From positions 1 to 34,433 of the forward strand of contig WKLE02002986.1 in the NCBI GenBank assembly GCA_014885115.2: 34,433 nucleotides of DNA, in the 5' to 3' direction. Positions 11,201 to 20,987 of the stretch are shown in pieces. The position numbers and the translations under genes were made by a program. The first letter of the stretch is position 1. The number at the start of each line of letters is the position of its first letter. The notes below the pieces were generated by a model. The model was not told the origin of the DNA. It saw nothing but the letters and a program-made list of their open reading frames with translations, and made no database searches. Origin of the DNA: Asterionellopsis glacialis (Eukaryota; Bacillariophyta; Plagiogrammaphyceae; Rhaphoneidales; Asterionellopsidaceae).

Positions 11201-13487
11201 TGGGTTCTCACTTGCTGAGAGACGCTGCTGGAAACAAGCCATTGCTCACTGGGAAACCAGCCAGGAGTTGCTCGTGAGTTCTTTGGGGATGGTAGAATTT
11301 GTGGCGGCGACTTTATTCAATTCTGGTGTCGTGTACGCACAAATGAATTCATATGAAGAAGCATTGACGGCATTGAAGCAGTGTCTGAAAATGAGAGGAG
11401 CAATCCACGGAGAAGACCATATTTTATACGCCCAAACCATACAAAAGATTGGAGATGTTTTCTTAGGAATGAGTGACTACAATGAAGCGCTAGATAGCTA
11501 CACTTGGGCCCTAGATGTGATGCACAACGAGCCAAGTTACCATCAAATGAACATTGGTGACATTCTGGACAACATGGGTAGCATTCATTATTCAAAAGGA
11601 AACGTTGCTGATGCACTTCAGTGTTACCAAGATGCTCTGCACTCTAAAAAGTCGGAGCTAGGAGATGACCACTTTGAACTAGCTTCAACCTACCAGCATA
11701 TGGGGAACTGTTTATCAGATCAAGGTGAAGCTGAGCAAGCTATTGAACATTTTGAAGAAGCAATTAGACTGAGAAAGCTGGATACTCAAAATGTTGATGA
11801 ACGTGATGCTGATATACTCTCAATCGAGGGGGTATTGAATAACCTGAACGGAAGACAGGAGCAAGGTTTACAATGTTACGAAAAGTGCTTAGAAATTCTT
11901 GTAGTAAAGGTTCCTCACAAAAAAGAAAAGATTGCAGCTCTGTTGCATTTGATCGGGTGCGTCTATTTGATGAACGGCGAGCACAAGAAAGCAATGAAAC
12001 TGTTCGAAGAAAGTCTTCAGGCAAGAAGGAAAGTTTTGGGATTTGTCCATTTGGATGTGGCGAGCACATTATTCAACATGGCATTCTTGCATCAGATGAG
12101 AAATCGTTTAGGGAAGGCTTTAACTTGCCTGGAGGAGGCGTTGAAGATTCGCGAACAGCGATTGCCTGATAGCGAAAAGGTAGCGTTGACTCAAGAAAAG
12201 ATAGGAACCCTTGCCAAGGCTGTAGGAGATACGAAAAAGGCGGAAGAAGCATTCAAGGAAGCTCTGAGGATTCGAAAGCTTCTCAATGGTGGAATTCATG
12301 AATCTGTTGCCTCGGTGTTGCATGAGATTGGAGATTTGATGGATGACGTTGGTGACTTTGAAGAGGCAATGAACTATTACATCGAGGCTTTAGACATCCG
12401 AAGGAATAGGCTAGGCCCTGATCACGAGGATGTTGCATCTACCCTGTACAGTATGGGGTTTACCCTCCACAACCAAGACGCAACAGAGAGGGCTTTACAA
12501 TGTTTCGATGAAGCTCTGAACATTCGAAAGTCTAGTTTGGGAAAAGACTCAAAAGAGGTCGGAGACACCTTGAATATGATGGGCTTCTTGGAAGCAAAAC
12601 GTGGGGAATACGACGAGGCTCTTTCGCTGCTTTGGGATGCATTAAGAATCAGAAAACTACAGAATGATCTTGTTAAAGTAAGCGAAACTCTGAAGAATAT
12701 CGGCAACGTGCACCGCGAAAAACGTGAGCACGAACTTGCTGTAGAATGCTATGAAGAGTGCCTCCGTATCCGGAGAGCCGAACTTGGTGATGATCATGAA
12801 AAGGTTGCGGATGCTTTGGTGGCAATTGGAAATGTACGTAGTGATATGGAGGATGCCGAAAACGCTATGAAAGCATATCAAGAAGGTGAGTTGGTGATTT
12901 AGTTTGAGAGTGTGATTTTAGTTTTGGTTGGACTATTTCGATATCTAACTACTATCTCTTTTTACCCCCTTATTGCCACAGCTCTCACCATTCGGAATCT
13001 TGTACATGGTGAGAATGATGACAAAGTTGCTGCAGTCCTACAGTACATGGGAACAATGGAATTCCGATCAGGCGATTTTGAACGTGCTCGCCGCTTTCTG
13101 GAAGAATTTATCCGTATCCGTAGAGAAAATAATGCAAACAATGATGGTGATTTTGTTAATGTGTTGTTCATGTTGGGCAACATCCACAAGATCGAAGGGC
13201 GTGACCAGGATGCCAAGCAGTGCTGGTCTGAAGCATATCGGGTTTTTACAGAGCTGGGATTGGGTGAACAGAATCCGCAAATTGCCAAAGTCATGGACAG
13301 TCTCTTACGCGGTGAGACGCAGACTCAGTCTATGGCAGCAGCGCCGAGTGTTGCCTCTGGATCTGCAGATAATTCGAGCTACGATAGTTCACCCAAACAG
13401 AAACGTGGCTTTTTTGGCCGGTTGAAAAATTCCCTCCGCGAAGAGAAGCTGCCAAAGCATTCGACTAGATCGAGAAGAGAATTGTAG
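5244..13487 (+). CDS. NB-ARC (STAND) NTPase with C-terminal TPR array and long acidic serine-rich N-terminus
   Basis: Two exons, 5244-12885 and 12982-13487, encode 2715 residues. Residues 1 to about 1000 are low complexity: Ser runs, Asp/Glu runs, a proline run near 688 and an Arg/Glu-rich helix near 930. A helical domain of unknown type follows (about 1003-1400). The NB-ARC core has Walker A GMGGVGKST (1422-1430), Walker B NVLIILDNV (1521-1529), the sensor strand VLITTRRRD (1584-1592, first Arg at 1589) and HPLA (1642-1645, the GLPL position). About 16 TPRs of kinesin-light-chain type (ALxxYxEALxIRR ... LGxDHxxVAxTLxxIG) span about 1979-2640. A basic tail ends the protein. STAND proteins with TPRs are NTP-driven switches that assemble on sensing a ligand; the ligand and output here are unknown. 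The start is the first ATG of the frame, in context CAAATGTC. Confidence 0.9.
5898..6290 (+). repeat. Two-copy in-frame tandem repeat in the STAND gene, unit about 213 bases
   Basis: Copy 1 starts at 5898 and copy 2 at 6111. Both encode a unit that begins DSDDDES, goes on with SRTSSHSxISAST and QHQRQPLxPYAEEEE, and closes with an acidic run. Copy 2 is slightly shorter. The units stay in frame and differ at scattered residues, so this is an older internal duplication within the disordered region. Confidence 0.85.
6396..6629 (+). repeat. Second two-copy in-frame tandem repeat in the STAND gene, 117-base unit
   Basis: Units start at 6396 and 6513. Each encodes about 39 residues of the form G-x-ESExEE, an acidic run, DRExP, xYSRESY, and a serine-rich part ending in HENR. 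The period is exactly 39 codons. Confidence 0.85.
12886..12981 (+). other. Spliceosomal intron in the STAND gene, 96 bases
   Basis: The donor is AAG|GTGAGT and the acceptor TTGCCACAG|CTCTC, with a pyrimidine-rich stretch before the acceptor. It is a phase 1 intron: the last G of exon 1 joins CT to make an Ala codon. The join restores an unbroken TPR (AYQEALTIRN). Without splicing the frame stops at 12900-12902 within the intron. Confidence 0.92.
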
Positions 13488-13751
13488 ATTTTGTCGGGTT
13501 GTTTACCAAAGAGAAAATGCAAAGTAACATGCGAGTTTAAAAAGATACACGGACAAAGTTAAAATCAAAGATAAGCTTTTTAGAAAAATAACAAATTTAA
13601 GTTGTTGTGAAAGTAAATGGAAGAAGAGATATGTAGAAGTAATGGCAAGTTCCTACCGAAGTATATGTACAATGTAATTTCACTAATTAAAATAACCTGT
13701 AGGTCCTACTCTAAACTAATATGATCGTCAATACAAATTAATACGATGGGT

Positions 13752-15080
13752 TTATAGGACGGCCACCAATCCAAGCAGCACCATGAAAAGAGAAGCTGAA
13801 ATGCGAATATTAATGGCACTGCTTTTCTTCTTTGATGGTTCGTCGCCGGAAGCAGAATCGTTGATTGGACCAATTTCAACCAGGGGCGGCTCACGACCTT
13901 CATGGTTGTCTGAGTTGGTACCCGAGGGAGAACCATTAGACGTTGAGCTGTCATCCGTCACTAATTGAGCTCCCTCGCAACATGGATACTCCAATGCCCT
14001 GCTCTGAGAGAAAGCGCAGCTTTGCAAGTTTTGGTAAAATTTGGATAGCAGGGTGAACAAGAAGAGTGAGGAAAGACGTTGCAGGATGCTTTGGTGTAGC
14101 TCTATTGCTAGGGGGGGACTCTACAAGAATGATCTGACTTACTTATTGATTTCAGCATCATTGAAAAAGAATTCCCAATCAAAACAATGGAATTCTGTTT
14201 CGGAATCAAAGTCGGCGTCGACGAACGTCCTTTGGGGATTAGGAAGAAGAATATCATTTCCACATGTACGACAGGCACCTTGCGAAGCAACAGGATTTCC
14301 AGTTTTACATTTACAATAAACCCCGTCGACGGCTTGAATTTGTTTACATTTATCAGTTCCAGCATCTTCCATGAATCCATATCCAGCACCATCGTAGCAT
14401 GTACTGATTCCGATCGGTATAGAGGGATCGGGAACAGTACTTTCATCTTCACAAATTTGACAATACGTTCGATCTTCAGGTGGACTACAGCCACATTTGT
14501 GAATACCAAAATAGTGTGCTGACGCACATTCTAATTCTGTGAAATCACTCATTACCATCTGCAATAATATATCTGAACAAGTCGTTGGTTTATCGCCATC
14601 AATGACAATGACATCACTATAGGCTGGATCTAAAAAGGAACCATCTGTACAAATGGTGGAGCACTTTTTTTCGGTTTCAATGTTTGGACAACCACAGTAG
14701 GTTGCAATTGCTTTCATATCTTCTTGATTGGTAGAACAGGTTGTCTCAGAATATGTCGAAAACAAAGAATCAAGTGTTCCACATGTAGTGTCTTGTGATA
14801 CAAACTTATTAGCAGGAACTACTAAAAATCTGTTAGGGACAGGTGTCCCACCAGGACAGAGAGAGCAATTCGGTTCGACATCTTCACATCCACAAAGATA
14901 TTGGTAATTCTCATTACATTCGTCATTTGCTTCTAAATCAGCACAAGTCTTACCATTCTGAAGGGGAAGTTCCGTTTCACCATTATTGGCAAATGGTTTC
15001 CCTTCTGGACAAAGTCTACATTCACTCTTGGCATTTTGAATACTCAAAGCCGCCACTGTGAGGACCAGGAAAAGGCGCAT
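13752..15080 (-). CDS. Secreted, probably surface-anchored cysteine-rich module protein, 401 residues
   Basis: Exon 1 is 15080-14143 and exon 2 is 14019-13752. The protein opens with a clear signal peptide (MRLFLVLTVAALSIQNAKSE, cleavage probably just after the hydrophobic core). Five cysteine modules follow, each starting CxxCPxG or similar, with a middle TC and closing CGC or CKC. The last module has NPVASQGACRTCG and ends in the double cysteine PCCEG, which is encoded in exon 2. A Ser/Asn/Gly stalk and a C-terminal hydrophobic stretch (about the last 20 residues, ending LLGLVAVL) suggest a GPI signal or membrane anchor. It shares the module order with the genes at 20988, 26900, 29214 and 31627. 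Function unknown. It converges with the STAND gene, leaving 264 bases between the stop codons. Confidence 0.85.
14020..14142 (-). other. Spliceosomal intron in the cysteine-rich gene, 123 bases
   Basis: On the minus strand the donor is AATAA|GTAAGTC, a perfect consensus, and the acceptor is TTGCAAAG|CTGC. It is a phase 2 intron. Splicing joins AA to C (Asn) and brings the missing family signature, a single cysteine followed by CC, into frame. Unspliced, the protein would stop three bases into the intron and lose the CC, the stalk and the anchor. The tandem paralogues have no intron at this place. Confidence 0.85.
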
Positions 15081-15964
15081 GTTCTCAATGTTTGTTACCT
15101 ACACGTATGCCTGTTTGAGTTTAAAGAAACAATGAGAAGATTCGATGAAAAAAATCAATGCGTGTAGTTAGAGTGTCAAAAAGATTTTTCTTTTATGATA
15201 TATTACCTGGCATATTGGCATGAATGAGTTTGAGAACACCAATCACATACCATTTTGAAGTCCCGTCTGAAATTGTGGTATCCGACCCGACCCCATAAAT
15301 CGGTGACTTCCGCGCCAAAGAGAACCCTGTTATCAAGACTGGCAGGTTTTCTTTATATAAAAGAAAAAGAAAGATAACTATATATGTTCATGAAGGTTTA
15401 TTAAAATCATACAATTAACATTCATGACCAACGTACGACTCAAATAAAGAGGATTCCATGTTTCTTAATCGTAATTAAAGAGTGTATGGCTTTTTGAGAA
15501 ATATACGTTCCCGCGAAAACCTAATTAAAAACATGCACGTCTTATATGAAATTCTCTTTCTGATGTCACAGATTTCATAGTAAGTTTCTTTCATATCGGT
15601 AGATTTCATTCGAAGAATAAGACTCGGAATTGTACTACTGTATTACAGAACTGTACGTGAAGAAAGTAGTATTTCATCAGTATAACAGATTTATAGCTGA
15701 AAACCGCCAAAGCAAGGAAGCAACGTCCATACAATGGTCAAACCTACATCTAAGTAATATGACATAGGTTCTAAACCTAATACTACTAGAAGCCTACGAG
15801 TAAAGCATCAATACGTTCTCCTATTTAAAATTACAGGTGCTGTACACAACACGAGCCATCAGATAGAAATCGAACGGGTACCCATCATTTTAAAAATATT
15901 GTTGGAAGCATGTGATACACTGACTGCACCCAGATTCGCCCGAAACGAAAACGGTCTCAGCTCC
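15081..15964. other. Divergent promoter spacer, no gene seen
   Basis: This spacer lies between the divergent starts of the cysteine-rich gene and the pseudouridine synthase gene and must hold both promoters. The synthase frame stays open upstream to 15758 without an ATG. A TTACAG at 15831-15836 resembles a 3' splice site, but no partner exon in the right phase was found. Confidence 0.5.
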
Positions 15965-17587
15965 ATGGGGCGCTGTAGTCGACAGCAGCAGCACCGACAA
16001 AAAAATCAAGAAGATTTATGGGAAGATGCTTTGGAGACGATTTTTGAGTTCGAAAAAGAAACAGTTCCATCATTATCGAAGTCGTTACAGTCGTCCTCAA
16101 AAAGATCCACGAAACATAAATATAAATTACAAATTGTCGGTGTGCATTCATGTACGTGTACTGCCTTTGCAAGATTTGTTGCCTCCAGCCATACTACTTC
16201 AGTAGACAATGTTTGTTTGTCAGAATTGTCCAATTTCTGTTCGTTGTCAAATATAGTGGATAAAGTTATGAGAGAAATACAAGCCGTCACCACAACAAGC
16301 GAAAATGCGGTGAAGGGTCATCATTTGTCTTGGAATGCAAAAGAGCTTTTACGGCTTGGATCTGTATGGCTTCTAGTATATGAAAAGGACGACAAAGAGC
16401 AGTTGAGCTTATCAGAAACTCGTAGAGCTACTCATAATGATGACGGGTATTCCGTTTTGGATTGGTCTTGTGTAACACTTCGAATACATTTCAAACCAAA
16501 TCGATATCCTGCTGTATATCAGGTTGATTGGGGTTCATATCTGCAATCGTGTTCGACTATCAATACGGATGTAACCTTGCTCCCAAGAGCTATTATAGCT
16601 GCAGATTTTGAAATTGGGTACATTATTGTCGATAAACCAGGGTCCGTCCCATCTCATGCAACTGTAGACAACAATATTGAAAATGTGCTTACAATGTTAC
16701 GAAATGCTTTGAAACTTCAATTTAAAAGTAACGATATGCCTAAAGAAACTATACATCAGCAGCAACAACAAAATGAAATATACATTAGTTTACCACAAAG
16801 GTTGGATACAGAAACACATGGTCTCCTAATCGTCGCGACTCGTAAGGAATTTGCTTCCTATATGGGTAGGCTGTTGGAAGACAAATCAAAAACTGGCAAT
16901 GATATGAGTCAAGGTACTACTGGTTGTATTCAAAAGATATACAAATGTCTGGTCCAAGTGTCCAGCATAGAGAATCGCTCATCTCTCATGGAAAGATTAC
17001 AACGTACAAATTGTATGGTGGTACACTACATGAATTCACAATCGACTGCTCCTAAAATATTTGTATATGTTGATGATTATGTATCGCGTCCATCACAACA
17101 TCACGAAGACGAAGAAGAAAAGGATAAGTGGTTAAAGTGCGTCATGCGTATTATGCGTGTAGGTCGCTGCTGTCAATTGAAAAATCAGGATGCACGACTG
17201 GATGGGGTTAACCATGATTATGCTATGGAACTAGAAATCGAGCTTCTTACTGGTCGAACACATCAAATCCGAGGTCAACTTGCCGAATTGGGTTTCCCTA
17301 TTGTGGGTGATCCACTCTATGGACGCAAGACTCATAATAGTAACACAGACTCCTCCTCGGAAAGAAGTTTTTCCTTTTCTCGTAATAATGCCGACGAGAT
17401 GGATCCAATGGCATTACAATGCTACAGCTTATCATTTTTGAAACCTGAATGGACCAAAAGAAAGAAGAAAGGACGGTACAAGTTTCTACCGTCCAAAGAA
17501 TTATGTTCCTTTACAGTAGATAAGGCATGGTGGACGGATATCTATGTGCCAGCAGAAAGTGCGAATGACGATTCTTCTTCTGTTTAA
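15965..17587 (+). CDS. RluA-family RNA pseudouridine synthase
   Basis: The family turns specific uridines in rRNA, tRNA or mRNA into pseudouridine. From the ATG at 15965 the protein has 540 residues. An S4-like region comes first (LRLGSVWLL ... LRIHFKPNRYPAVYQVDW, about 120-190). The catalytic domain then shows VDKPGSVPSH (222-231), QRLDTETHGLLI with catalytic Asp281, and LLTGRTHQIRGQL (GRTHQIR at 430-436) leading to GDPLYG. All expected catalytic motifs are present, so it is probably active. It is longer than bacterial RluA because of low-complexity inserts before and within the domain. No clear organelle transit peptide is visible. An in-frame TTG at 15899 extends the frame but is not a likely eukaryotic start. 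The target RNA cannot be told from sequence. Confidence 0.9.
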   Translation: MGRCSRQQQHRQKNQEDLWEDALETIFEFEKETVPSLSKSLQSSSKRSTKHKYKLQIVGVHSCTCTAFARFVASSHTTSVDNVCLSELSNFCSLSNIVDKVMREIQAVTTTSENAVKGHHLSWNAKELLRLGSVWLLVYEKDDKEQLSLSETRRATHNDDGYSVLDWSCVTLRIHFKPNRYPAVYQVDWGSYLQSCSTINTDVTLLPRAIIAADFEIGYIIVDKPGSVPSHATVDNNIENVLTMLRNALKLQFKSNDMPKETIHQQQQQNEIYISLPQRLDTETHGLLIVATRKEFASYMGRLLEDKSKTGNDMSQGTTGCIQKIYKCLVQVSSIENRSSLMERLQRTNCMVVHYMNSQSTAPKIFVYVDDYVSRPSQHHEDEEEKDKWLKCVMRIMRVGRCCQLKNQDARLDGVNHDYAMELEIELLTGRTHQIRGQLAELGFPIVGDPLYGRKTHNSNTDSSSERSFSFSRNNADEMDPMALQCYSLSFLKPEWTKRKKKGRYKFLPSKELCSFTVDKAWWTDIYVPAESANDDSSSV

Positions 17588-17997
17588 ACACGAATTAGTG
17601 TACAGTATCCACCTTTTTTTCTAAGATGTACCGGGTAGGCTCCTCATCAACCCCAAATAACGTCATACTTTTTATTCTCGTTTTTCCGTGCGATGTACAT
17701 TTTACACACACTCCATCTGCAGCGCTCACTATAAACTTTCCGTAGAATTGAAATTTTCACTGACTGTAGGTATCAGTATATAGATGCCATTGATTCCCAC
17801 GTCGATTTTTTTAAGCTTCCCACAAAAATAAAGTTGGTTATTTAACTTTTTGAGTAGACCAATACCAAGCGTCAAGTAGAAAGAGTCAAAGAATCGTGTT
17901 GGTGTGTTCTCTCATAATTCGGGATTTTCATTTTTCCTACGCAAGAATAAAAAGAGAAAGCCATTTTTGAAAATAGCCAGGAATTGCTCTTTCAATC
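17588..17997. other. Spacer between the pseudouridine synthase and ankyrin genes
   Basis: This holds the 3' end of the synthase gene and the promoter of the ankyrin gene. Both run on the plus strand. T-rich runs occur at about 17617-17625 and 17808-17813. No other feature was recognised. Confidence 0.5.
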
Positions 17998-18813
17998 ATG
18001 ACAAAAGTAACTAACCCCCCTAACGAGCTTTGGCTTCGACTAGCGAGCAAGCGATGGGAAGATGCTACCATGTGGTTTCGAGCGCAATCGAATGTTTGTG
18101 CAGACCAGGCAAAGGCAAAACTTGCATTTCGGGAGTATTCTCTGTTCCCCTTGCATTTTGCACTTGAAGAAGGTGCTCCTACAAAACTTATTAAGATACT
18201 GATACGATGTTATCCAGAAGCTGCAAAACACCATTATAAACATGATCTACCTATCCACCTTGCGATCGTGCACAAGAGAAGTTTCGACATTATCAAATCT
18301 CTTGTCAACGCTTGGCCTCAAGCAATTCACAAAACATGCAACGGGGTAGACTTAACAACACTGGTTCACAAAGTCTTTGGGCGCCAGCATTCTGTGACTA
18401 TGTACATCAAGGGAAAAACGGGGGAGTTCGCTTCCGAATCTACCAATCCTATACACCTCTCATATACCTCTCCTCCATCGATTGAATTAAGGCGGAATTG
18501 TTCGAGAGAAGTGACTGAGAGAGAGGAAGGTTGGAATCTCCGCTTGTGTTTCTGTGATATACAAGCTAATCAGGAGAGGGTGATATCCTTATTGTCAGAC
18601 TTGCAAGCCAAGCAATCCGAACTTTCCGATAAATCTAGACGTCTTGAAATTGTATCAATGGATATTTTGCAGACACTAGCGACCTTCAATTCCTCCGCTG
18701 CGGCAGTAGAAGGAAAGAATGAGGCGTTTTCTATGAGAGAGGAGTTCCTCAGACTCATTAGGGACATGAAGACTGAGATTCAAGCCCTGAATACCATGAG
18801 AACAGAATTTTGA
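17998..18813 (+). CDS. Ankyrin-repeat protein with C-terminal coiled coil
   Basis: The protein has 271 residues to the first stop. Two ankyrin-type repeats of the form common in diatoms are visible: FPLHFALEEGAP ... IKILIRCYPEAAK (about 50-78) and LPIHLAIVHK ... IIKSLVNAWPQAI (about 83-112). A linker and a heptad-rich helical stretch from about 190 to the end look like a coiled coil. Ankyrin and coiled-coil parts imply protein binding; no enzymatic domain is seen. The stop is TGA at 18811-18813, but the same frame stays open to TAA at 18952-18954. That extension is acidic and looks coding (it contains LSDDSDSFVDITEFV), so the true protein may have 318 residues by readthrough, or the TGA may be a recent nonsense change or a sequence error. 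Confidence 0.75.
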   Translation: MTKVTNPPNELWLRLASKRWEDATMWFRAQSNVCADQAKAKLAFREYSLFPLHFALEEGAPTKLIKILIRCYPEAAKHHYKHDLPIHLAIVHKRSFDIIKSLVNAWPQAIHKTCNGVDLTTLVHKVFGRQHSVTMYIKGKTGEFASESTNPIHLSYTSPPSIELRRNCSREVTEREEGWNLRLCFCDIQANQERVISLLSDLQAKQSELSDKSRRLEIVSMDILQTLATFNSSAAAVEGKNEAFSMREEFLRLIRDMKTEIQALNTMRTEF

Positions 18814-18954
18814 GGAAGATCTTTTCCAACAAATGTACAACAAATGGTCCTGGAAAGCCAGGCAACACAAGTTGGATCATCATTAGCTCTCCACGGTGAT
18901 CATTATTTATCGGACGACTCTGACTCGTTTGTGGACATTACTGAGTTTGTTTAA

Positions 18955-19450
18955 CTACGGAACGAATGTTAACGCCATAACTTGACAACTCTACTAATCG
19001 CATCGAAAGGGACTCTCGGTGATGATAGCACTTCACCATTATTATCAATCTTGTTGATCATCAAATTCTCTCCAAGAACGGAGGAAAGAAAAGCTCAACA
19101 AAATATAATTGTCACACAGAAGTGTAGAATGTAATGGAACTCAAAATCTAAACATGTGTAACTTTTTAAAGCTTTGATTCCCTTGTATATAACTTTTCAT
19201 ACTACCAATCACTTCATCAATCTTTACACATGTATAGTGGTAAGATTCCGTACGGTATAGAATGTCACTTTGGATGTATTCATTATTGTTCAAAACATCA
19301 ATACTGTAGGATTCATTTCTTTACGATCGATATTGCGCAATCATTAAAGGACGCACCACAGCTGTAGCCAATGAATTTTCCAATCTTAGAAGCGTTTCGT
19401 CGTCCATATTATTCTCATTCTGATTTTCATAATTTTGATTGCGGTTCTTG
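18955..19450. other. Spacer after the ankyrin gene, no gene seen
   Basis: AT-rich sequence with no supported coding region. The last 80 bases before 19451 hold a short open frame that does not match the helicase fragment that follows. Confidence 0.4.
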
Positions 19451-20165
19451 TTGGGAGGTCCCACGGGATATGCAATCGGTTTTGAAGATCAAACAGCTGA
19501 AAACACATGAAATATATGACGAATGGTGCTCTTGTGAGGGAATCTCTACGATCCTGACCTTAACAAATGCAGTGTCATAGTTATGGATCAAGTTTATGAA
19601 GGGAGTTTGAATAAAGATGTTTTGTTTGGAGTTTTGCGTAAGGTCGTTGCAAGACGGTCAGATTTTAAATTGATTGTTACAAGTGCAAGTTCAAGTACTC
19701 GTGTCTTTAATAGTTTCTTTAGCGGTGTACCGGATATCTGGAAGCACTTTCCCGATAGAAACCTACTATGCAAAGTCCGTTCAAGAAGACTGTGTTATGG
19801 CAGCCGTAAAGCAAAGTCTACAAATTCATTTCAATAGCCCTCCAGGTGATATCTTGATTTTCATGACAGTTCAAGAAGATGTCGAACGAATTTGTTCTGT
19901 ACGAGCAGAAAAGGTTGGGCCACTGGGAGACGATCCCCCTTCATTATTAGTCCTGCCCATCCATTCGCAGATTCCTGCTGATCTACAAGCTAAAATCTTT
20001 GAGACAGCTGCTTAAAGTGAACAATCCTAAGATTGTGGTCGTACAGGGCCGTGATTTTGTTTCGGATGTTGTACACTGACCGAAAGTGCTCTCATGGAAA
20101 GTTCTGTCCCCCAAAATCTTCAACGAACCAATCTCAAAATCTTGTTACGCAGTAGTAATGTTGTT
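19451..20165 (+). pseudogene. Broken fragment of a PRP16-type DEAH-box splicing helicase
   Basis: The fragment can be followed across changing frames: GYAI-FEDQTAE, then RESLR, then PDLNKCSVIVMDQ at the DEAH position, then DVLFGVLRKVVARRSDFKLIVTSA, then PPGDILIFM-QED and LPADLQAKIFE. After about 20010 the sequence jumps to GRTGP (with a TGA), LYTESALMESSVP and QRTNL, so the motif V region (ATNIAETS) is deleted. ARRSDxKLIVTSA is typical of PRP16 (DHX38), which remodels the spliceosome before the second splicing step. DEAH has become DQVY and SAT is degenerate. Stops and frameshifts show a dead copy. A functional gene is expected elsewhere in the genome. Confidence 0.85.
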
Positions 20166-20175
20166 TTTTGGTTAG

Positions 20176-20987
20176 TTTTCTCGTTCTTCTCAAGTTTGTA
20201 TCGGAGGATGCTCTACTAGCGGGTTTTCATGGAGAGGGTCTTTTTCAACAAGGTACCCTACCTCTTTACCATATAGAGCAGGCTCAACTAGCAAGGTCGG
20301 TATTATCAGGCACCTGGGGTAGAAATAAGTGTACTGTACCTGGTACCAGGTACCGGTACCCATCGTCCACTATAAGTGCAATACTTATGAGGACCTGCAC
20401 GTTATTTGAATGTTGGCCAGCAAGAGCACCAGGTACGACTAGTCCTGTACCAGGTATTTACCAGGTACAGTTATATTTAATATTTACCTGATGGTACTTC
20501 AAAAAATTACCAGCAGCAAACTCCCACATACACGGTACCAGGTAGATGGGATGAGAGCATACATAGGACCAAATGCGCTACATAGCACTAAGTTCTACTT
20601 CATGTACCAGGTACCCGGTAGGTCCTTCCGGTATCATAGTTCTCTTGAGATGAGTAGCCGACATCCGCAAACTGTACAGGTATCTGGTAACGAGTGTAAC
20701 TTGAAATTCAGACTTCTCCATCCCTCACACATGTCATTTTAAATTAGCTGAGACACTGTTTTTGGTCGCGTGGTTGCTCTGTTTATTCGTCTCATATCAT
20801 CAATAACTTTGGTCATCGAGCAAGAGAGACCGAGAAGATTCCCAACACCAGTACCAGCTGATATCTAGTAGAGATTAGAGAAAGGCTAATTAGAAATTCA
20901 AACATAACATAGCGTTTGTAATACTCCTTCGAGTCTTTCCTTTTGGAACAACACAGCAACTAATATAATCAACAACCACTAAAAAGG
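20176..20987. repeat. Spacer rich in TACCAGGTAC-type palindromic repeats
   Basis: Between about 20251 and 20689 the motif TACCAGGTA, or its parts GGTACC and CAGGTA, recurs many times on both strands: 20251-20258, 20336-20361, 20427-20436, 20446-20472, 20534-20544, 20604-20620 and 20673-20689. Two perfect palindromes adjoin: 20337-20352 (16 bases) and 20349-20360 (12 bases). No coding region is supported; open frames here are chance products. Bases 20690-20987 show nothing apart from the likely leader of the next gene. Confidence 0.75.

Noticed and set aside
15734..15837. Upstream mini-exon and intron for the pseudouridine synthase (ATG 15734, donor GTAATA, acceptor TTACAG)
   Set aside because: The splice would join in the wrong phase and lead to a stop before the synthase frame.
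15899..15964. TTG start for the pseudouridine synthase
   Set aside because: Eukaryotic genes seldom start at TTG and the extra 22 residues show no family likeness. The first in-frame ATG at 15965 leaves all motifs intact.
533..18813. UGA reassigned as a sense codon, suggested by TGA stops in the copia frame and the ankyrin gene
   Set aside because: The 2715-residue STAND gene and the other long genes contain no in-frame TGA, their tryptophans are TGG, and the small gene at 22630 ends in TGA.
20168..20742. Plus-strand open frames over the palindrome tract
   Set aside because: Translation reflects the TACCAGGTA repeats, and no homology or coding bias is seen.
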